A stretch of DNA of 64,000 nucleotides from Massilia sp. ST3 (GCF_018119405.1 NZ_JAGPWC010000006.1:59818-123817), one strand, 5' to 3'. Positions 37,394 through 46,017 are shown, counted from the stretch's first letter. Notes: generated by a model not told the origin, from the letters alone. Made by a program: numbers and translations.

Positions 37394-38251
37394 ATGAACG
37401 CCATCCTCAAGGCCGCCTGCTGGGCGGCTGCTCTGCTGCCCGTGGCCGCGGCCGCACAGACCGGCGACGGGCGCGATCTCCCGCTGTGGGAGATCGGCAT
37501 CGGCGCCGCCGCCATTTCCACGCCCGCCTACCCGGGCGCCGATGACCGCTCGGCGCGCGGCCTGGCGCTGCCTTTCATCCTGTACCGGGGCGAGATCCTG
37601 CGCGCCGACCAGTCGGGCATCGGGGCGCGCCTGTTCCGTTCCGACCGGGTCGAGTTCGACGTCGGCCTGGCCGGTTCGCTGCCGTCGGAATCAAGCGACG
37701 TGGATGCCCGCGCCGGCATGCCCGACCTCGGCACCCTGCTCGAATTTGGTCCGCGCCTGAAAGTGAAGATCGCCGACATCGACCGCGCCAGCCGGCTGCG
37801 CGTGGAATTGCCGCTGCGCGCCGTCATCGAAGCCCGCGGCGGCCTGCACCGCCAGGGCTGGACCTTCGAGCCGCGCCTGGTCTATGAACGGGCCGGGGAG
37901 GGCGGCGCCTGGACCTTCCAGGGGCAGCTGAGCGCGGTGGTGGGAGACAAGCGCATCCACCGCTATTTCTACGACGTGCAGCCGCAGTACGCGACGGCGC
38001 TGCGGCCGGCCTATGCATCGGATGCGGGGCTGGTGCTGACCCGCCTGGGGGTGTTCGGGACACGCAGGATCAATCCGGACCTGCGCCTGTTCGGCTTCCT
38101 GCGTGTCGAAAGCTATCGCGGCGCGGCGAACCGGGAAAGTCCGCTGCACCTGCGCGATTCGGGCGTGTCGGGAGGAGTGGGCCTTGCGTGGACCTGGAAG
38201 CGATCCAGCCGCCGCGCCGGCGGGGCGGAGTCGATCGATCCGCCCATGTAA
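37394..38251 (+). CDS. MipA/OmpV-family outer-membrane protein
   Basis: 285 residues. A signal peptide ends near AAAAQT (residue about 22). The protein then follows the MipA/OmpV pattern: PLWEIGIGAAAISTPAYPGAD, YRGEILRADQSGIGARLF and repeated beta strands up to VGLAWTWKR. It lacks the canonical C-terminal aromatic because a short tail is added (GGAESIDPPM). MipA-type proteins act as scaffolds for murein synthesis or small outer-membrane barrels; which applies is unknown. Confidence 0.88.
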   Translation: MNAILKAACWAAALLPVAAAAQTGDGRDLPLWEIGIGAAAISTPAYPGADDRSARGLALPFILYRGEILRADQSGIGARLFRSDRVEFDVGLAGSLPSESSDVDARAGMPDLGTLLEFGPRLKVKIADIDRASRLRVELPLRAVIEARGGLHRQGWTFEPRLVYERAGEGGAWTFQGQLSAVVGDKRIHRYFYDVQPQYATALRPAYASDAGLVLTRLGVFGTRRINPDLRLFGFLRVESYRGAANRESPLHLRDSGVSGGVGLAWTWKRSSRRAGGAESIDPPM

Positions 38252-38278
38252 AACGCCGTGCGGCGGGGCCGCACGGCG
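38250..38278 (-). terminator. Intrinsic terminator of the Ala-Thr-Pro repeat gene
   Basis: Read on the minus strand, GCCGTGCGGC-CCC-GCCGCACGGC is a 10-bp stem followed by GTTTTA. It overlaps the last base pairs of the convergent MipA gene end, so it may stop transcripts of both. Confidence 0.75.
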
Positions 38279-38323
38279 ACAGCGACACCCGGCCGGAGGG
38301 GACCCGGCCGGATGGAGGGAAGC

Positions 38324-38608
38324 TTACTTGGCGCCCTTGCTATCCTTGTGCGACTTGGTCTTGTCGTGCTTGTCCTTCTTGGCGTCTGCCTTGTCGTCGG
38401 CGGCCGGGGTCGCGGCGGTTGCAGGCGTTGCCGGAGTGGCCGGGGTTGCGGCGGTTGCAGCGGCATCGGTCGCCGGTGCAGCCGGATCGGCCGGGGTAGC
38501 TGCGACCGCGGGGGTGGCCGGGGTTGCCGGCGTTGCCGGGGTGGCGGTCTGGGCGAAAGCCGAGGTAGCGGACAGAGCAACGATCAGGGTAGCAATGGTG
38601 TGCTTCAT
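38324..38608 (-). CDS. Exported low-complexity Ala-Thr-Pro repeat protein
   Basis: 94 residues. A signal peptide (MKHTIATLIVALSATSAFAQ) is followed by about 45 residues of ATP/ATPA-type repeats and a Lys-Asp-His-rich tail (DDKADAKKDKHDKTKSHKDS). This layout resembles small periplasmic or cell-envelope spacer proteins found in many Betaproteobacteria. No enzyme motif is visible. The gene faces a convergent neighbour and has its own terminator. The function is unknown; the repeat region may vary in length between strains. Confidence 0.7.
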   Translation of the reverse strand: MKHTIATLIVALSATSAFAQTATPATPATPATPAVAATPADPAAPATDAAATAATPATPATPATAATPAADDKADAKKDKHDKTKSHKDSKGAK

Positions 38609-38787
38609 GTGAAGATCCTTTACGGTTGAGTTCCGGCGTACGTTTATCGTGTCACCTGACTCTTCAACGGGCCGCCTGGCTGCTGTGTTGACGGTCTTTA
38701 CAAAGGCTTACGGTAGTCACAATTGCTAACAAACAGTGCAATAGTCGATGAGGAACGGCAAAGTTCCTATTTTCCGCGCCCGTAAAA

Positions 38788-38840
38788 CGTCAATAGCGCC
38801 ACTGGCGCTATTGACTCCCCGCGGAGGCGGGGATGACGTA
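38788..38840. repeat. REP-like two-hairpin element, complete copy
   Basis: TCAATAGCGCC-ACT-GGCGCTATTGA (38791-38815) is followed by CTCCCCGC-GGAG-GCGGGGAT and TGACGT. The outer ACGTCA/TGACGT frames the whole unit. It lies between two minus-strand genes and just after the end of the BMP transporter operon. Confidence 0.8.
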
Positions 38841-38871
38841 TTGGAGCTGACGAAGGAAGCGGGCGATACGC

Positions 38872-39837
38872 CTAGCGCGACTTGACGAACGGCCGTCCCA
38901 GCGCCTTCGGCGCCACCGACTTGGCCATCAGGCCGGCCAGCACGATCACGGTCAGCACATACGGGATCATCTGGATCAGCGAGCCCGGGATGCGGCCCAC
39001 CACCGGCAGGTCCACGCCTTCGATCTGGATCTGCACCGCGCCGAAGAAGCCGAACATCAGGCAGCCCAGCACCGTGTGCAGGGGACGCCAGTTACCGAAC
39101 ACCATGGCCGTCAGCGCCAGGTAGCCGGCGCCGGCCGACATGTCGCGCAGGAAGAAGCCGCTCTGGACGATCGACAGGTAGGCGCCCGAGAACGAGCACA
39201 GCACGCCGGCGATCAGCATGGCGGCGTAGCGGGTGCGCTGCACCGACACGCCGGCCGCGTCGGCCGCGTGCGGGTTCTCGCCGCAGGCGCGCAGGCGCAG
39301 GCCGAAGCGGCTGTGGTACAGCACCCAGTGCACCAGCGGCAGCAGCAGGAAGGCCAGGTAGACCAGCACCGAGTGGCCGCCGATCACATGGCCGTAGAAC
39401 CAGCCGAGGAAGGGCACGTCGGCCAGGGCGGTGGTGCCCGGAAGGACCACGTCGGTCAGGCGCGCCTCGCCCAGCTCCGGCGTACGGCCGCCCTGCTGGA
39501 AGAAATACTGCGCCACCACGAAGGTCAGGCCGCTCATGGCGATGTTGATCGCCATGCCCGCCACCAGCTGGTTGCCCTTCTGGGTGATCGAAACGAAGGC
39601 CTGCACCATGGCCAGCGCCACCGAGGCCAGGATGCCGGCGGCGATGCCGAGCCACGGGTCCTGGTAGGTGTAGGCGACGCCGGCCGACACGAAGGCCGAG
39701 GCCAGGATCTTGCCCTCGAGGCCCAGGTCGATCACGCCGCTGCGTTCGGCGAACAGGCCGGCCATCGCCGCGAAGATCAGGACCGGCGCATTGCGGATCG
39801 TCGAGACGACGATACTGGCGAGTTGGAAGTCGTCCAT
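38872..39837 (-). CDS. BMP-type nucleoside ABC transporter permease (second)
   Basis: 321 residues, about nine hydrophobic segments. The signature GLFAERSGVIDLGLEGKILASAF near the start is typical of the BPD_transp_2 permeases of BMP-family importers. It begins 3 bases after the first permease and is the last gene of the unit bmp-ATPase-permease-permease. It pairs with the other permease to form the channel for nucleosides. No terminator with a U-tract follows; the two-hairpin repeat at 38788 may serve. Confidence 0.9.
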   Translation of the reverse strand: MDDFQLASIVVSTIRNAPVLIFAAMAGLFAERSGVIDLGLEGKILASAFVSAGVAYTYQDPWLGIAAGILASVALAMVQAFVSITQKGNQLVAGMAINIAMSGLTFVVAQYFFQQGGRTPELGEARLTDVVLPGTTALADVPFLGWFYGHVIGGHSVLVYLAFLLLPLVHWVLYHSRFGLRLRACGENPHAADAAGVSVQRTRYAAMLIAGVLCSFSGAYLSIVQSGFFLRDMSAGAGYLALTAMVFGNWRPLHTVLGCLMFGFFGAVQIQIEGVDLPVVGRIPGSLIQMIPYVLTVIVLAGLMAKSVAPKALGRPFVKSR

Positions 39838-39840
39838 GGC

Positions 39841-40929
39841 TTATCCTTTGCGCGACTTGGTGGAGTTGATCAGTTTCAGGACCGCCGGCGCGTACAGGTT
39901 TTCCATCGCGCCGCAGAACAGGATGATCAGGCCCTGGATGAAGATGAAGGTCTCCTGCGGGATGTTCGGTTTTTCCAGCGACAGGTCGAAGCCGCCCTGG
40001 ATCAGCGCGCCGAACAGTACCGAGGACAGGAAGATGCCGACCGGGTTCTGGCGGCCCATCAGGGCGATCGCGATGCCGATGAAGCCGGCGCCGGCCGGGA
40101 AGTTCAGGCTCAGGTAGTGGGTCGAGCCGAGGATCGAGTTCACCGCGGCCAGGCCGGCCAGGGCGCCCGAGATCAGCATGGCCACGATGATGGTGCGGCT
40201 GATGCGCACGCCGGCGTAGTGGGCGGCGTGCTGGTTCAGGCCGGTGGCCTGCAGCTTGTAGCCCCAGGGCGAGCGCGAGATCATCACGCCGTAGATCGCC
40301 AGCGCGGCGATGGCGAAGAAGAAGCCGATGTTCAGCGGGGTGTCGCCCAGCGCCGGGAACCATTCGCCCAAACGCGGCATCCACGCGGCTTCGGTGAACA
40401 CGCGGCTGGCCGGGTTCTGGTCGCCCTCAGGGATGAGCTTCAGGATCAGGTAGTTCATCAGGCTGGCGGCGATGAAGTTGAACATGATGGTCGTGACCAC
40501 CACGTGGCTGCCGCGCTTGGCCTGCAGGTAGCCGGGCAGGAAGGCCCAGCCGGCGCCGAACACGGCGCTTGCGACCATCGCCAGCGGAATCAGGAGCCAG
40601 GGCGAGAGGCTGGCGTCGAAGGCCAGCATCGCCAGGGTCAGGCCCAGGCCGCCCAGGTACATCTGGCCTTCGGCGCCGATGTTGAACAGGCCGGCCTTCA
40701 TCGCCACCGAGACCGCCAGGCCGGTGAACACGAAGGTCGAGGCATAGAACAGCGTGTAGCTCAGGCCTTCCGGATTGATCACGGCGCTGTTGATCAGGAT
40801 CTGCAGCGATTCGACCGGGCTCTCGCCCAGCAGGTGGATGACGAGCGCCGCAACCAGCAGCGCCGACAGCAGGTTCAGGAGCGGCAGGACGAAGCCCGAG
40901 GCCCAGCGTGGGAGTTCAGTGGTTTTCAT
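39841..40929 (-). CDS. BMP-type nucleoside ABC transporter permease (first)
   Basis: 362 residues, with about ten hydrophobic segments and the BPD_transp_2 pattern AMKAGLFNIGAEGQMYLGGLG. Its start overlaps the ATPase stop (TCA/CAT at 40926-40929). Close relatives are the NupP/YufP permeases of Bacillus nucleoside importers. The neighbourhood of nucleoside-splitting enzymes supports a nucleoside role. Confidence 0.92.
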   Translation of the reverse strand: MKTTELPRWASGFVLPLLNLLSALLVAALVIHLLGESPVESLQILINSAVINPEGLSYTLFYASTFVFTGLAVSVAMKAGLFNIGAEGQMYLGGLGLTLAMLAFDASLSPWLLIPLAMVASAVFGAGWAFLPGYLQAKRGSHVVVTTIMFNFIAASLMNYLILKLIPEGDQNPASRVFTEAAWMPRLGEWFPALGDTPLNIGFFFAIAALAIYGVMISRSPWGYKLQATGLNQHAAHYAGVRISRTIIVAMLISGALAGLAAVNSILGSTHYLSLNFPAGAGFIGIAIALMGRQNPVGIFLSSVLFGALIQGGFDLSLEKPNIPQETFIFIQGLIILFCGAMENLYAPAVLKLINSTKSRKG

Positions 40930-42467
40930 GATTTGTGCATCCCGCCCATCAGCAGGCCGATGCGGGTGGTGTCGAATTCTTCAACTTTCAGTTCGCCGGT
41001 GATGCGTCCGCCCGAGACCACCACGATGCGGTCGGCCAGGGCGCGCACTTCTTCCAGCTCGGTCGAGACCAGCAGGATCGCCACGCCTTCGTCGCGCAGG
41101 CGCAGCAGCTGGGTGTGGATGCTCTCGATGGTGCCGATGTCCACGCCGCGGGTCGGCTGGCCGACCAGCATCAGCTTCGGGCAGGCCGAGACTTCGCGTG
41201 CGATCACGACCTTCTGCTGGTTGCCGCCCGAGAGCAGGCCGATGCGCAGGTCCGGATTCTTGGGACGCACATCAAAAGCTTCGAGCAGGTGGGCGCAGCG
41301 CTGGGCGATGGCCTTGAAGTCGAACAGGCCGGCGCGGTTCTTCACCCGGTCCTGGTAGCCGAACACGGTGTTCTGCATCACCGAGAAATCCTTGATCACG
41401 CCATCGCGCAGGCGGTCTTCCGGCACGTGGCCGATGCCCAGCTGGCGGAACACGGCGGGCAGGCCGTCGGCGTTGGCGCGGCCGGCGTAGGGCAGGTCCT
41501 TGCCCAGGAAGCTCACCTTGCCGGAAGTCGGCAGGCGCATGCCCGACAGGATTTCCATCAGTTCGCTCTGGCCGTTGCCCGAGACGCCCGCGATGGCGAC
41601 GATCTCGCCGGCGCGCACCGTGAGGTCGATGTCGGCCAGCAGCCTGACCTTGTTCTTGTCCTGCAGCTGCAGGTTTTCCACCTTCAGCACGGCCTCGCCT
41701 GGATTGTAGGGCGCGCGCGGCAGGTTGCCCTCGATCGGGCGGCCGACCATCATGTTGGCCAGCTGTTCCTTCGAGGTCTCGGCGGTCGATACGGCGCCGA
41801 CCACGCGGCCGGCGCGCATCACCGTCACCTGGTCGGTGATCTCCATGATCTCGCCCAGCTTGTGGGTGATCAGGATGATGGTCTTGCCCTGGTCCTTGAA
41901 CAGCCGCAGGATCTCGAACAGCGAGGAGGTTTCCTGGGCGGTGAGGACGGCGGTCGGCTCGTCCAGGATCAGGATCTCGGCGCTGCGGTAGATCTGCTTG
42001 AGGATCTCGACGCGCTGCTGGGCGCCCACCGACAGGTCGTGGATGGTGGCCAGCGGGTCGACGTCGAGGCGGTAGCGCGCGCAGATCTCGCGCAGCTTGG
42101 CCTCGGTCTCGCCGCGCTTGGCAGCCAGCTTGAATCCGCCCTCGGCGCCCAGCATCACGTTGTCGAGCACGGTCATGTTCTCGACCAGCATGAAGTGCTG
42201 GTGCACCATGCCGATGCCGAGCGCGATCGCCTCGTGGCTGGTGCGGATGTTGCGCTCTTCGCCATTGATCAGGAGCTGGCCGCTGTCGGCATTGTAGTAG
42301 CCGTACAGGATGCTCATGAGGGTGGATTTGCCGGCGCCGTTCTCGCCGATCACGCCATGGATCGAGCCTTTGGCGATCTGGAAGCTGACGTCGGCGTTCG
42401 CCTGCACCGGCCCGAAGGCCTTGCTGATATTGCGAAATTCTACGGCTGGCTGCATTGAATCAGTCAT
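40926..42467 (-). CDS. BMP-type nucleoside ABC transporter ATP-binding protein
   Basis: 513 residues with two fused ABC domains. The first has a full Walker A (GENGAGKST, residues 41-49), signature LSVGAQQRVEI and Walker B LILDEPTA. The second has the relaxed Walker A GVSGNGQSE and signature LSGGNQQKVV. This is the layout of sugar and nucleoside importers (NupO/RbsA type), in which the second domain often has lower activity. It precedes the two permeases and is separated from the binding-protein gene by an attenuator-like hairpin. Confidence 0.95.
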   Translation of the reverse strand: MTDSMQPAVEFRNISKAFGPVQANADVSFQIAKGSIHGVIGENGAGKSTLMSILYGYYNADSGQLLINGEERNIRTSHEAIALGIGMVHQHFMLVENMTVLDNVMLGAEGGFKLAAKRGETEAKLREICARYRLDVDPLATIHDLSVGAQQRVEILKQIYRSAEILILDEPTAVLTAQETSSLFEILRLFKDQGKTIILITHKLGEIMEITDQVTVMRAGRVVGAVSTAETSKEQLANMMVGRPIEGNLPRAPYNPGEAVLKVENLQLQDKNKVRLLADIDLTVRAGEIVAIAGVSGNGQSELMEILSGMRLPTSGKVSFLGKDLPYAGRANADGLPAVFRQLGIGHVPEDRLRDGVIKDFSVMQNTVFGYQDRVKNRAGLFDFKAIAQRCAHLLEAFDVRPKNPDLRIGLLSGGNQQKVVIAREVSACPKLMLVGQPTRGVDIGTIESIHTQLLRLRDEGVAILLVSTELEEVRALADRIVVVSGGRITGELKVEEFDTTRIGLLMGGMHKS

Positions 42468-42478
42468 TGTTCAGTATT

Positions 42479-42521
42479 CAAAAGCGCGCCGGACCGGATG
42501 ACCCGGTGCGGCGCGCTTTTT
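42479..42521. terminator. Attenuator-type terminator between binding protein and ATPase
   Basis: GCGCGCCG..ACCGG (42484 onward) pairs with CCGGT..CGGCGCGC (to 42516) and is bounded by AAAA and TTTTT. Read on the minus strand it is a strong hairpin followed by TTTT. It would end many transcripts after the binding protein and so give more of it than of the membrane parts, as in other ABC operons. Confidence 0.8.
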
Positions 42522-42536
42522 AATGGGAATGGAAAA

Positions 42537-43538
42537 TCAGACCGGGCAGCTGCTGCCGGCGCGGTAGTCGATGACCTTGATCTTGCCGTTGATGATGTCG
42601 GTGCGCACGCCGTTGACGCGCTTCTCGATCTCCGGCGTGACGACCTTGCGGTTGTCCTTGTCCAGCACCCAGTCGACGCCGCCTTCCTTCAGGCCTTTAT
42701 AGGTGACGCCCGGTTTCCAGGTGCCGTTCTTCATCGCCATGAAGGAGTCGTACACGGCCACGTCCACGCGCTTGACCATCGAGGTCAGCATGGTGCCCGG
42801 GTGCAGGTAGTTCTGGTTCGAATCGACGCCGATCGCCAGCTTGCCTTTTTCCTTGGCCATCTGCAGCGTGCCCATGCCGCTGCCGCCGGCCACGGCGAAC
42901 ACCACGTCGACGCCGCGGTCGAACTGCGCGCGCGCCAGCTCGCCGCCCTTGGCCGGGTCGTTCCAGGCCGCGGCGGTGGTGCCGACCATGTTCTGCACGA
43001 TGTCGATCTTCGGATACTGGGCCTTCGCGCCTTGCGCGTAGCCGCAGGCGAAGGCGCGGATCAGCGGGATGTCCATGCCGCCGACGAAGCCGATCTTCTT
43101 CGACTTCGAGGCCATGGCGGCGGCGACGCCGACCAGGTAGGAGCCTTCCTGTTCCTTGAACATCACCGAGTTGATGTTGTTGCCTTGCGCGATGCTGTCG
43201 ATCAGCACGAAGCGCACGTTCGGGAATTCCTTGGCGACCTTCTGGACGGCCTGGGTCTGCGAGAAACCGATCGCGGCGATCAGGTCCAGCTTCTTGCGGG
43301 CGAGGCCGCGCATGACCTGTTCGGCCTGCGTATCGCTGCTGGCTTGCGCTTCGAAGACCTTGATGCCGGTCTCCTTGCTGAAGCGGTTCAGGCCTTCGAA
43401 CGCCGACTGGTTGAACGACTTGTCGAACTTGCCGCCCGCGTCGTAGACCATGCCCAGTTTCGGTGCGCCCGGCGCCGCGAAGGCGCTGCCGGCGACGCAA
43501 AGGGCCGCGATGGTCATGCTGAGATACTTGAATTTCAT
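42537..43538 (-). CDS. BMP-family nucleoside-binding protein
   Basis: 333 residues from the ATG at 43538, preceded by AGGAG; the longer frame to 43802 is leader. A signal peptide ends near GSAFAAP (residue about 22); the usual lipobox cysteine is missing, so it is a free periplasmic protein. The Bmp pattern is clear: KLGMVYDAGGKFDKSFNQSA at the mature start, then IGFVGGMDIPLI and AVAGGSGMGTL. The family binds nucleosides such as adenosine, guanosine or inosine. It heads the operon with the ATPase and two permeases. Confidence 0.94.
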   Translation of the reverse strand: MKFKYLSMTIAALCVAGSAFAAPGAPKLGMVYDAGGKFDKSFNQSAFEGLNRFSKETGIKVFEAQASSDTQAEQVMRGLARKKLDLIAAIGFSQTQAVQKVAKEFPNVRFVLIDSIAQGNNINSVMFKEQEGSYLVGVAAAMASKSKKIGFVGGMDIPLIRAFACGYAQGAKAQYPKIDIVQNMVGTTAAAWNDPAKGGELARAQFDRGVDVVFAVAGGSGMGTLQMAKEKGKLAIGVDSNQNYLHPGTMLTSMVKRVDVAVYDSFMAMKNGTWKPGVTYKGLKEGGVDWVLDKDNRKVVTPEIEKRVNGVRTDIINGKIKVIDYRAGSSCPV

Positions 43539-43922
43539 GTAGTGGCTCCTGGAATAGCGATATTGTACCCGCCGCAACGTTGCCATTGAGACGGGCAGCG
43601 CAAGCTGCATCGTCCACGGCGTCCAATGAGGCGGGGTCATCGCGCAGCGCGATTGTGTCAGCCTGAGAACGCTCGTGGGGTTACGATTTGTATCGCGGGG
43701 ACGATCTCTCCGGTGGAAGCCTTGCCATGTCGCGCCATCGCAACAGGAAATGCGCAGGAAATGCGCAGGAAACTCGGGAGAAATCGGCCGCGTGCCGCGC
43801 ATGGTTCGCCATACCTGGACCCTCGCAGCTCAGCCTGTCAAATATGCATCATGCGGCATATTGATGACAAATACCATTTTACTTGGCAATTTATTCGAGG
43901 GAAATATAAGTGTTGACAACAT
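43539..43922. other. Leader and promoter region of the BMP transporter operon
   Basis: 384 bases with no gene of its own. The likely promoter lies at 43841-43870, which gives a leader of about 300 bases before the ATG. An 11-bp tandem repeat (AGGAAATGCGC twice plus AGGAAA, 43745-43772) sits within it. A 7-bp inverted repeat AATATGC/GCATATT (43841-43862) overlaps the -10. No known riboswitch pattern was recognised. Confidence 0.5.
43841..43880 (-). promoter_or_regulatory. Promoter and 17-bp motif of the BMP transporter operon
   Basis: Read on the minus strand, AAAATGGTATTTGTCAT (43880-43864) contains TTGTCA as a -35, and CATATT (43846-43841) follows after 18 bases as a -10. The motif agrees in 16 of 17 positions with the punA promoter at 52388-52404, where the same geometry recurs. 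A shared regulator is likely. Confidence 0.6.
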
Positions 43923-44819
43923 TCAACAATTATTCGCCTCGGCCGGTTCGGGCAGGGAGGCCGGCGGCAGCACGGGCGTGGCAACCGGCTGGCTGAACTG
44001 GCGCGTCAGGAAGCTGGCGATCAGGGCCTGGGTCGCTTCCAGGTAGGGGATGTTCATGTGGTCCGAATTCGGCACGGTGTCGTCCGCGACCAGCTGGGCC
44101 AGCTTGGACACGAGTTCGTCGGTGTGCGAGTGCGGCACCACGTCGTCTTCGCTGGCGCGCAGCACATAGGTCGGCGCCTTCAGCGAGGGCGCGTACTTGA
44201 TCGACTCGAAGCGGTGGCGCAGCATGTACTCGATCGGCATCGCGCGGAAGCGCCGCTTGGCGATCGCCAGGATCGAATCGTAGGGCGTGATCAGGACCAC
44301 CGAGTGCACCGGGCGCTCCTTGGCCACCTGCACCGCGACGCCCGATCCCAGGCTGCGGCCGACGACCGCGATGCGCTGGGCATCGACCATGCCGCGCGCG
44401 GCCAGCCAGTCGTAGAAAGCGCAGCCGTCCTCGACCATGTGGGTTTCCGCCGGATCGCCGTGCGACTCGCCGTAGCCGCGGTAGTTCATGGCCAGCACGG
44501 TCATGTTGGGGAACAGCTTGCCGGCGTCGCGCACCACCCAGGACACTTCCTCGGAGCGGCCGCCGAAATAGATCACGGCCGGGCGCGGCCCCTGCACCTG
44601 CGGCGTCATCAGCCAGCCGCACAGGCGGGTGCCGTCCTTCGAGCGCAGTACCACCTGGCGGGTGCGGTGGCCGCTGCTGCGCGGGCTGGCCACCTCGCGC
44701 TCCACGGTCGGGTTGAACACCAGCCTGCGCTGGCTTGCCGCCACCGCAGCCGTCAGGCCCAGCCACAGGACGCTGGCTACACCCGTGATCCCCGCCGCCA
44801 TTTTCTTTGGTGTGTACAT
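43923..44819 (-). CDS. Membrane-anchored alpha/beta hydrolase
   Basis: 298 residues from the ATG at 44819 (MYTPKKMAAG); an upstream frame start is less likely. A hydrophobic N-terminal segment (about 7-27) anchors it. The fold is an esterase-like alpha/beta hydrolase: YFGGRSEEVSW as oxyanion loop, nucleophile elbow GRSLGSG (Ser in the third position), a later Asp in RASEDDVVP and the His in NSDHMNIP. Such proteins (BEM46/YfhR-like) lack known substrates. It converges with the BMP operon promoter but is otherwise independent. Confidence 0.85.
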   Translation of the reverse strand: MYTPKKMAAGITGVASVLWLGLTAAVAASQRRLVFNPTVEREVASPRSSGHRTRQVVLRSKDGTRLCGWLMTPQVQGPRPAVIYFGGRSEEVSWVVRDAGKLFPNMTVLAMNYRGYGESHGDPAETHMVEDGCAFYDWLAARGMVDAQRIAVVGRSLGSGVAVQVAKERPVHSVVLITPYDSILAIAKRRFRAMPIEYMLRHRFESIKYAPSLKAPTYVLRASEDDVVPHSHTDELVSKLAQLVADDTVPNSDHMNIPYLEATQALIASFLTRQFSQPVATPVLPPASLPEPAEANNC

Positions 44820-44923
44820 GCAGCACAGTCTAGCGCTATGGCCAGATTTTGTTCTGTGCGGCACATATCACTGTTCAGCGCAGCGCAGAAGTGCAGCCAA
44901 AAAGTTGTTTAGATACAACGTGG

Positions 44924-45466
44924 CTAGGTGGCGGCGGGGCGTTCCTGGTCCGCGCCGGCTGTCGATGCGTACTGGTCCACGTCGAGCACGGTATGGTCGT
45001 AGCGGTCCTCGTTGGGCAGCGCGCCGGCCGGCGGCTTGATGGCAGGGACCGGCATGCCGGGCGAGCCGAGCATGCGGTAGCCCAGCCAGGCCGAACCCAA
45101 TACGGCGGCCGCGCCCAGCACCGACAGCGCCATCGAACGCGGCGCATGATGCGGCGAGGTGGCGCGCTTGGCCAGGTTGGCGGCGGTGAGGACCAGGGCG
45201 GCGCCGTTCAGCATGCCGTGCACGGTGGCGTCGCTCTTGGCCGGGGTGTCGTCGGCGATGCTCTGGTAATCGCGCGCGCCGGCCGCCCCGGCCGCCAGCC
45301 CGCCGACCAGGCCGCCGGCCAGGCTGTAGAAGGCGGCGTCGGCATAGCGTGCGTCGCCGGTGGAGCGGTGGGCGGCGTCGAGCAGCAGGCCGAGCGGGAT
45401 CAGGGTGGCCGGGATCTTGTTCAGGATCGGGTGCAGCAGGTGGCCTGCGATCATGGTCTTGGGCAT
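44924..45466 (-). CDS. DUF2231 membrane protein
   Basis: 180 residues from the ATG at 45466 (preceded by AAGGAG); the frame runs further upstream through a repeat element, which is artefact. The HPILNKIPATLIPLGLLLDA opening matches DUF2231. Four hydrophobic stretches occur (about 12-28, 44-60, 82-96 and 111-128). The last 40 residues are polar. DUF2231 is a four-helix membrane domain found in many oxidative-stress settings; the role here is unknown. Confidence 0.75.
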   Translation of the reverse strand: MPKTMIAGHLLHPILNKIPATLIPLGLLLDAAHRSTGDARYADAAFYSLAGGLVGGLAAGAAGARDYQSIADDTPAKSDATVHGMLNGAALVLTAANLAKRATSPHHAPRSMALSVLGAAAVLGSAWLGYRMLGSPGMPVPAIKPPAGALPNEDRYDHTVLDVDQYASTAGADQERPAAT

Positions 45467-45558
45467 GGTGTTCTCCTTGCTGGATGCGTGTGGATCAGTG
45501 TGGCATACGGGCGGGGAGGGGAGAGCACGGTTGGGTTTGGAGTGAATGGTGTGCATCG

Positions 45559-45604
45559 AACTTGGATCCCGGCCGAGGGGGACGCCTAGTCCCGGGATGA
45601 CGTT
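45559..45604. repeat. REP-like element, divergent copy
   Basis: AACTTGGATCCCGGCCGAGG leading to CCTAGTCCCGGGATGACGTT: the end modules (AACTTGG, GGGATGACGTT) match other copies, while the centre has changed. It lies in the gap between DUF2231 and the YciI gene. Confidence 0.6.
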
Positions 45605-45631
45605 GTTTGAAGTCGCCACTAAACTCAGGAC

Positions 45632-45662
45632 CGTCGCTCCGGCGAAGGCCGGAACCCAAGTT
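45632..45662. repeat. REP-like palindrome, short copy
   Basis: CGTCGCTCCGGCGAAGGCCG followed by GAACCCAAGTT. It is nearly identical to the copy at 26543-26573 and is again inverted relative to its partner element. Confidence 0.7.
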
Positions 45663-45714
45663 CCCAGGCAATCCGTTACCATCTCCCTTCACCCGCCAAC
45701 CATTGGAGCCCCCA

Positions 45715-46017
45715 GTGCACTACATCCTGATGTACGACCTCGCCCCCGACTACCTCGAACGCCGCGGCGAATTCCGCGACGAACACCTGAAGCTGGCCTG
45801 GGAAGCACAGGAACGCGGCGAGCTGGTGCTGGCCGGCGCCATGGCGGAACCGGCCGACCACGCAGTGCTGGTGTTCGACTGTCCCAGCCCCGAACCGGTG
45901 CAGCTGTTCGCCGCCCGCGACCCCTACGTCACCCATGGCCTGGTGCGCGCCTTCCATGTGCGCCAGTGGAACACGGTGGTCGGCGACCTGGCTACCACCC
46001 CGGTCCGCCCCGCGTAA
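45715..46017 (+). CDS. YciI-family protein
   Basis: 100 residues from a GTG at 45715, with GGAG six bases ahead. The YciI pattern is plain: HYILMYDLAPDYLERRGEFR at the start, the DEHLKLAWEAQERGELVLAGA core (with the His-Asp pair typical of the family) and the FAARDPYVTHGLVRAFHVRQW ending. YciI-like proteins are small dimeric ferredoxin-like folds of uncertain function. It has no operon partner; the next gene starts 70 bases later. Confidence 0.85.
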   Translation: MHYILMYDLAPDYLERRGEFRDEHLKLAWEAQERGELVLAGAMAEPADHAVLVFDCPSPEPVQLFAARDPYVTHGLVRAFHVRQWNTVVGDLATTPVRPA

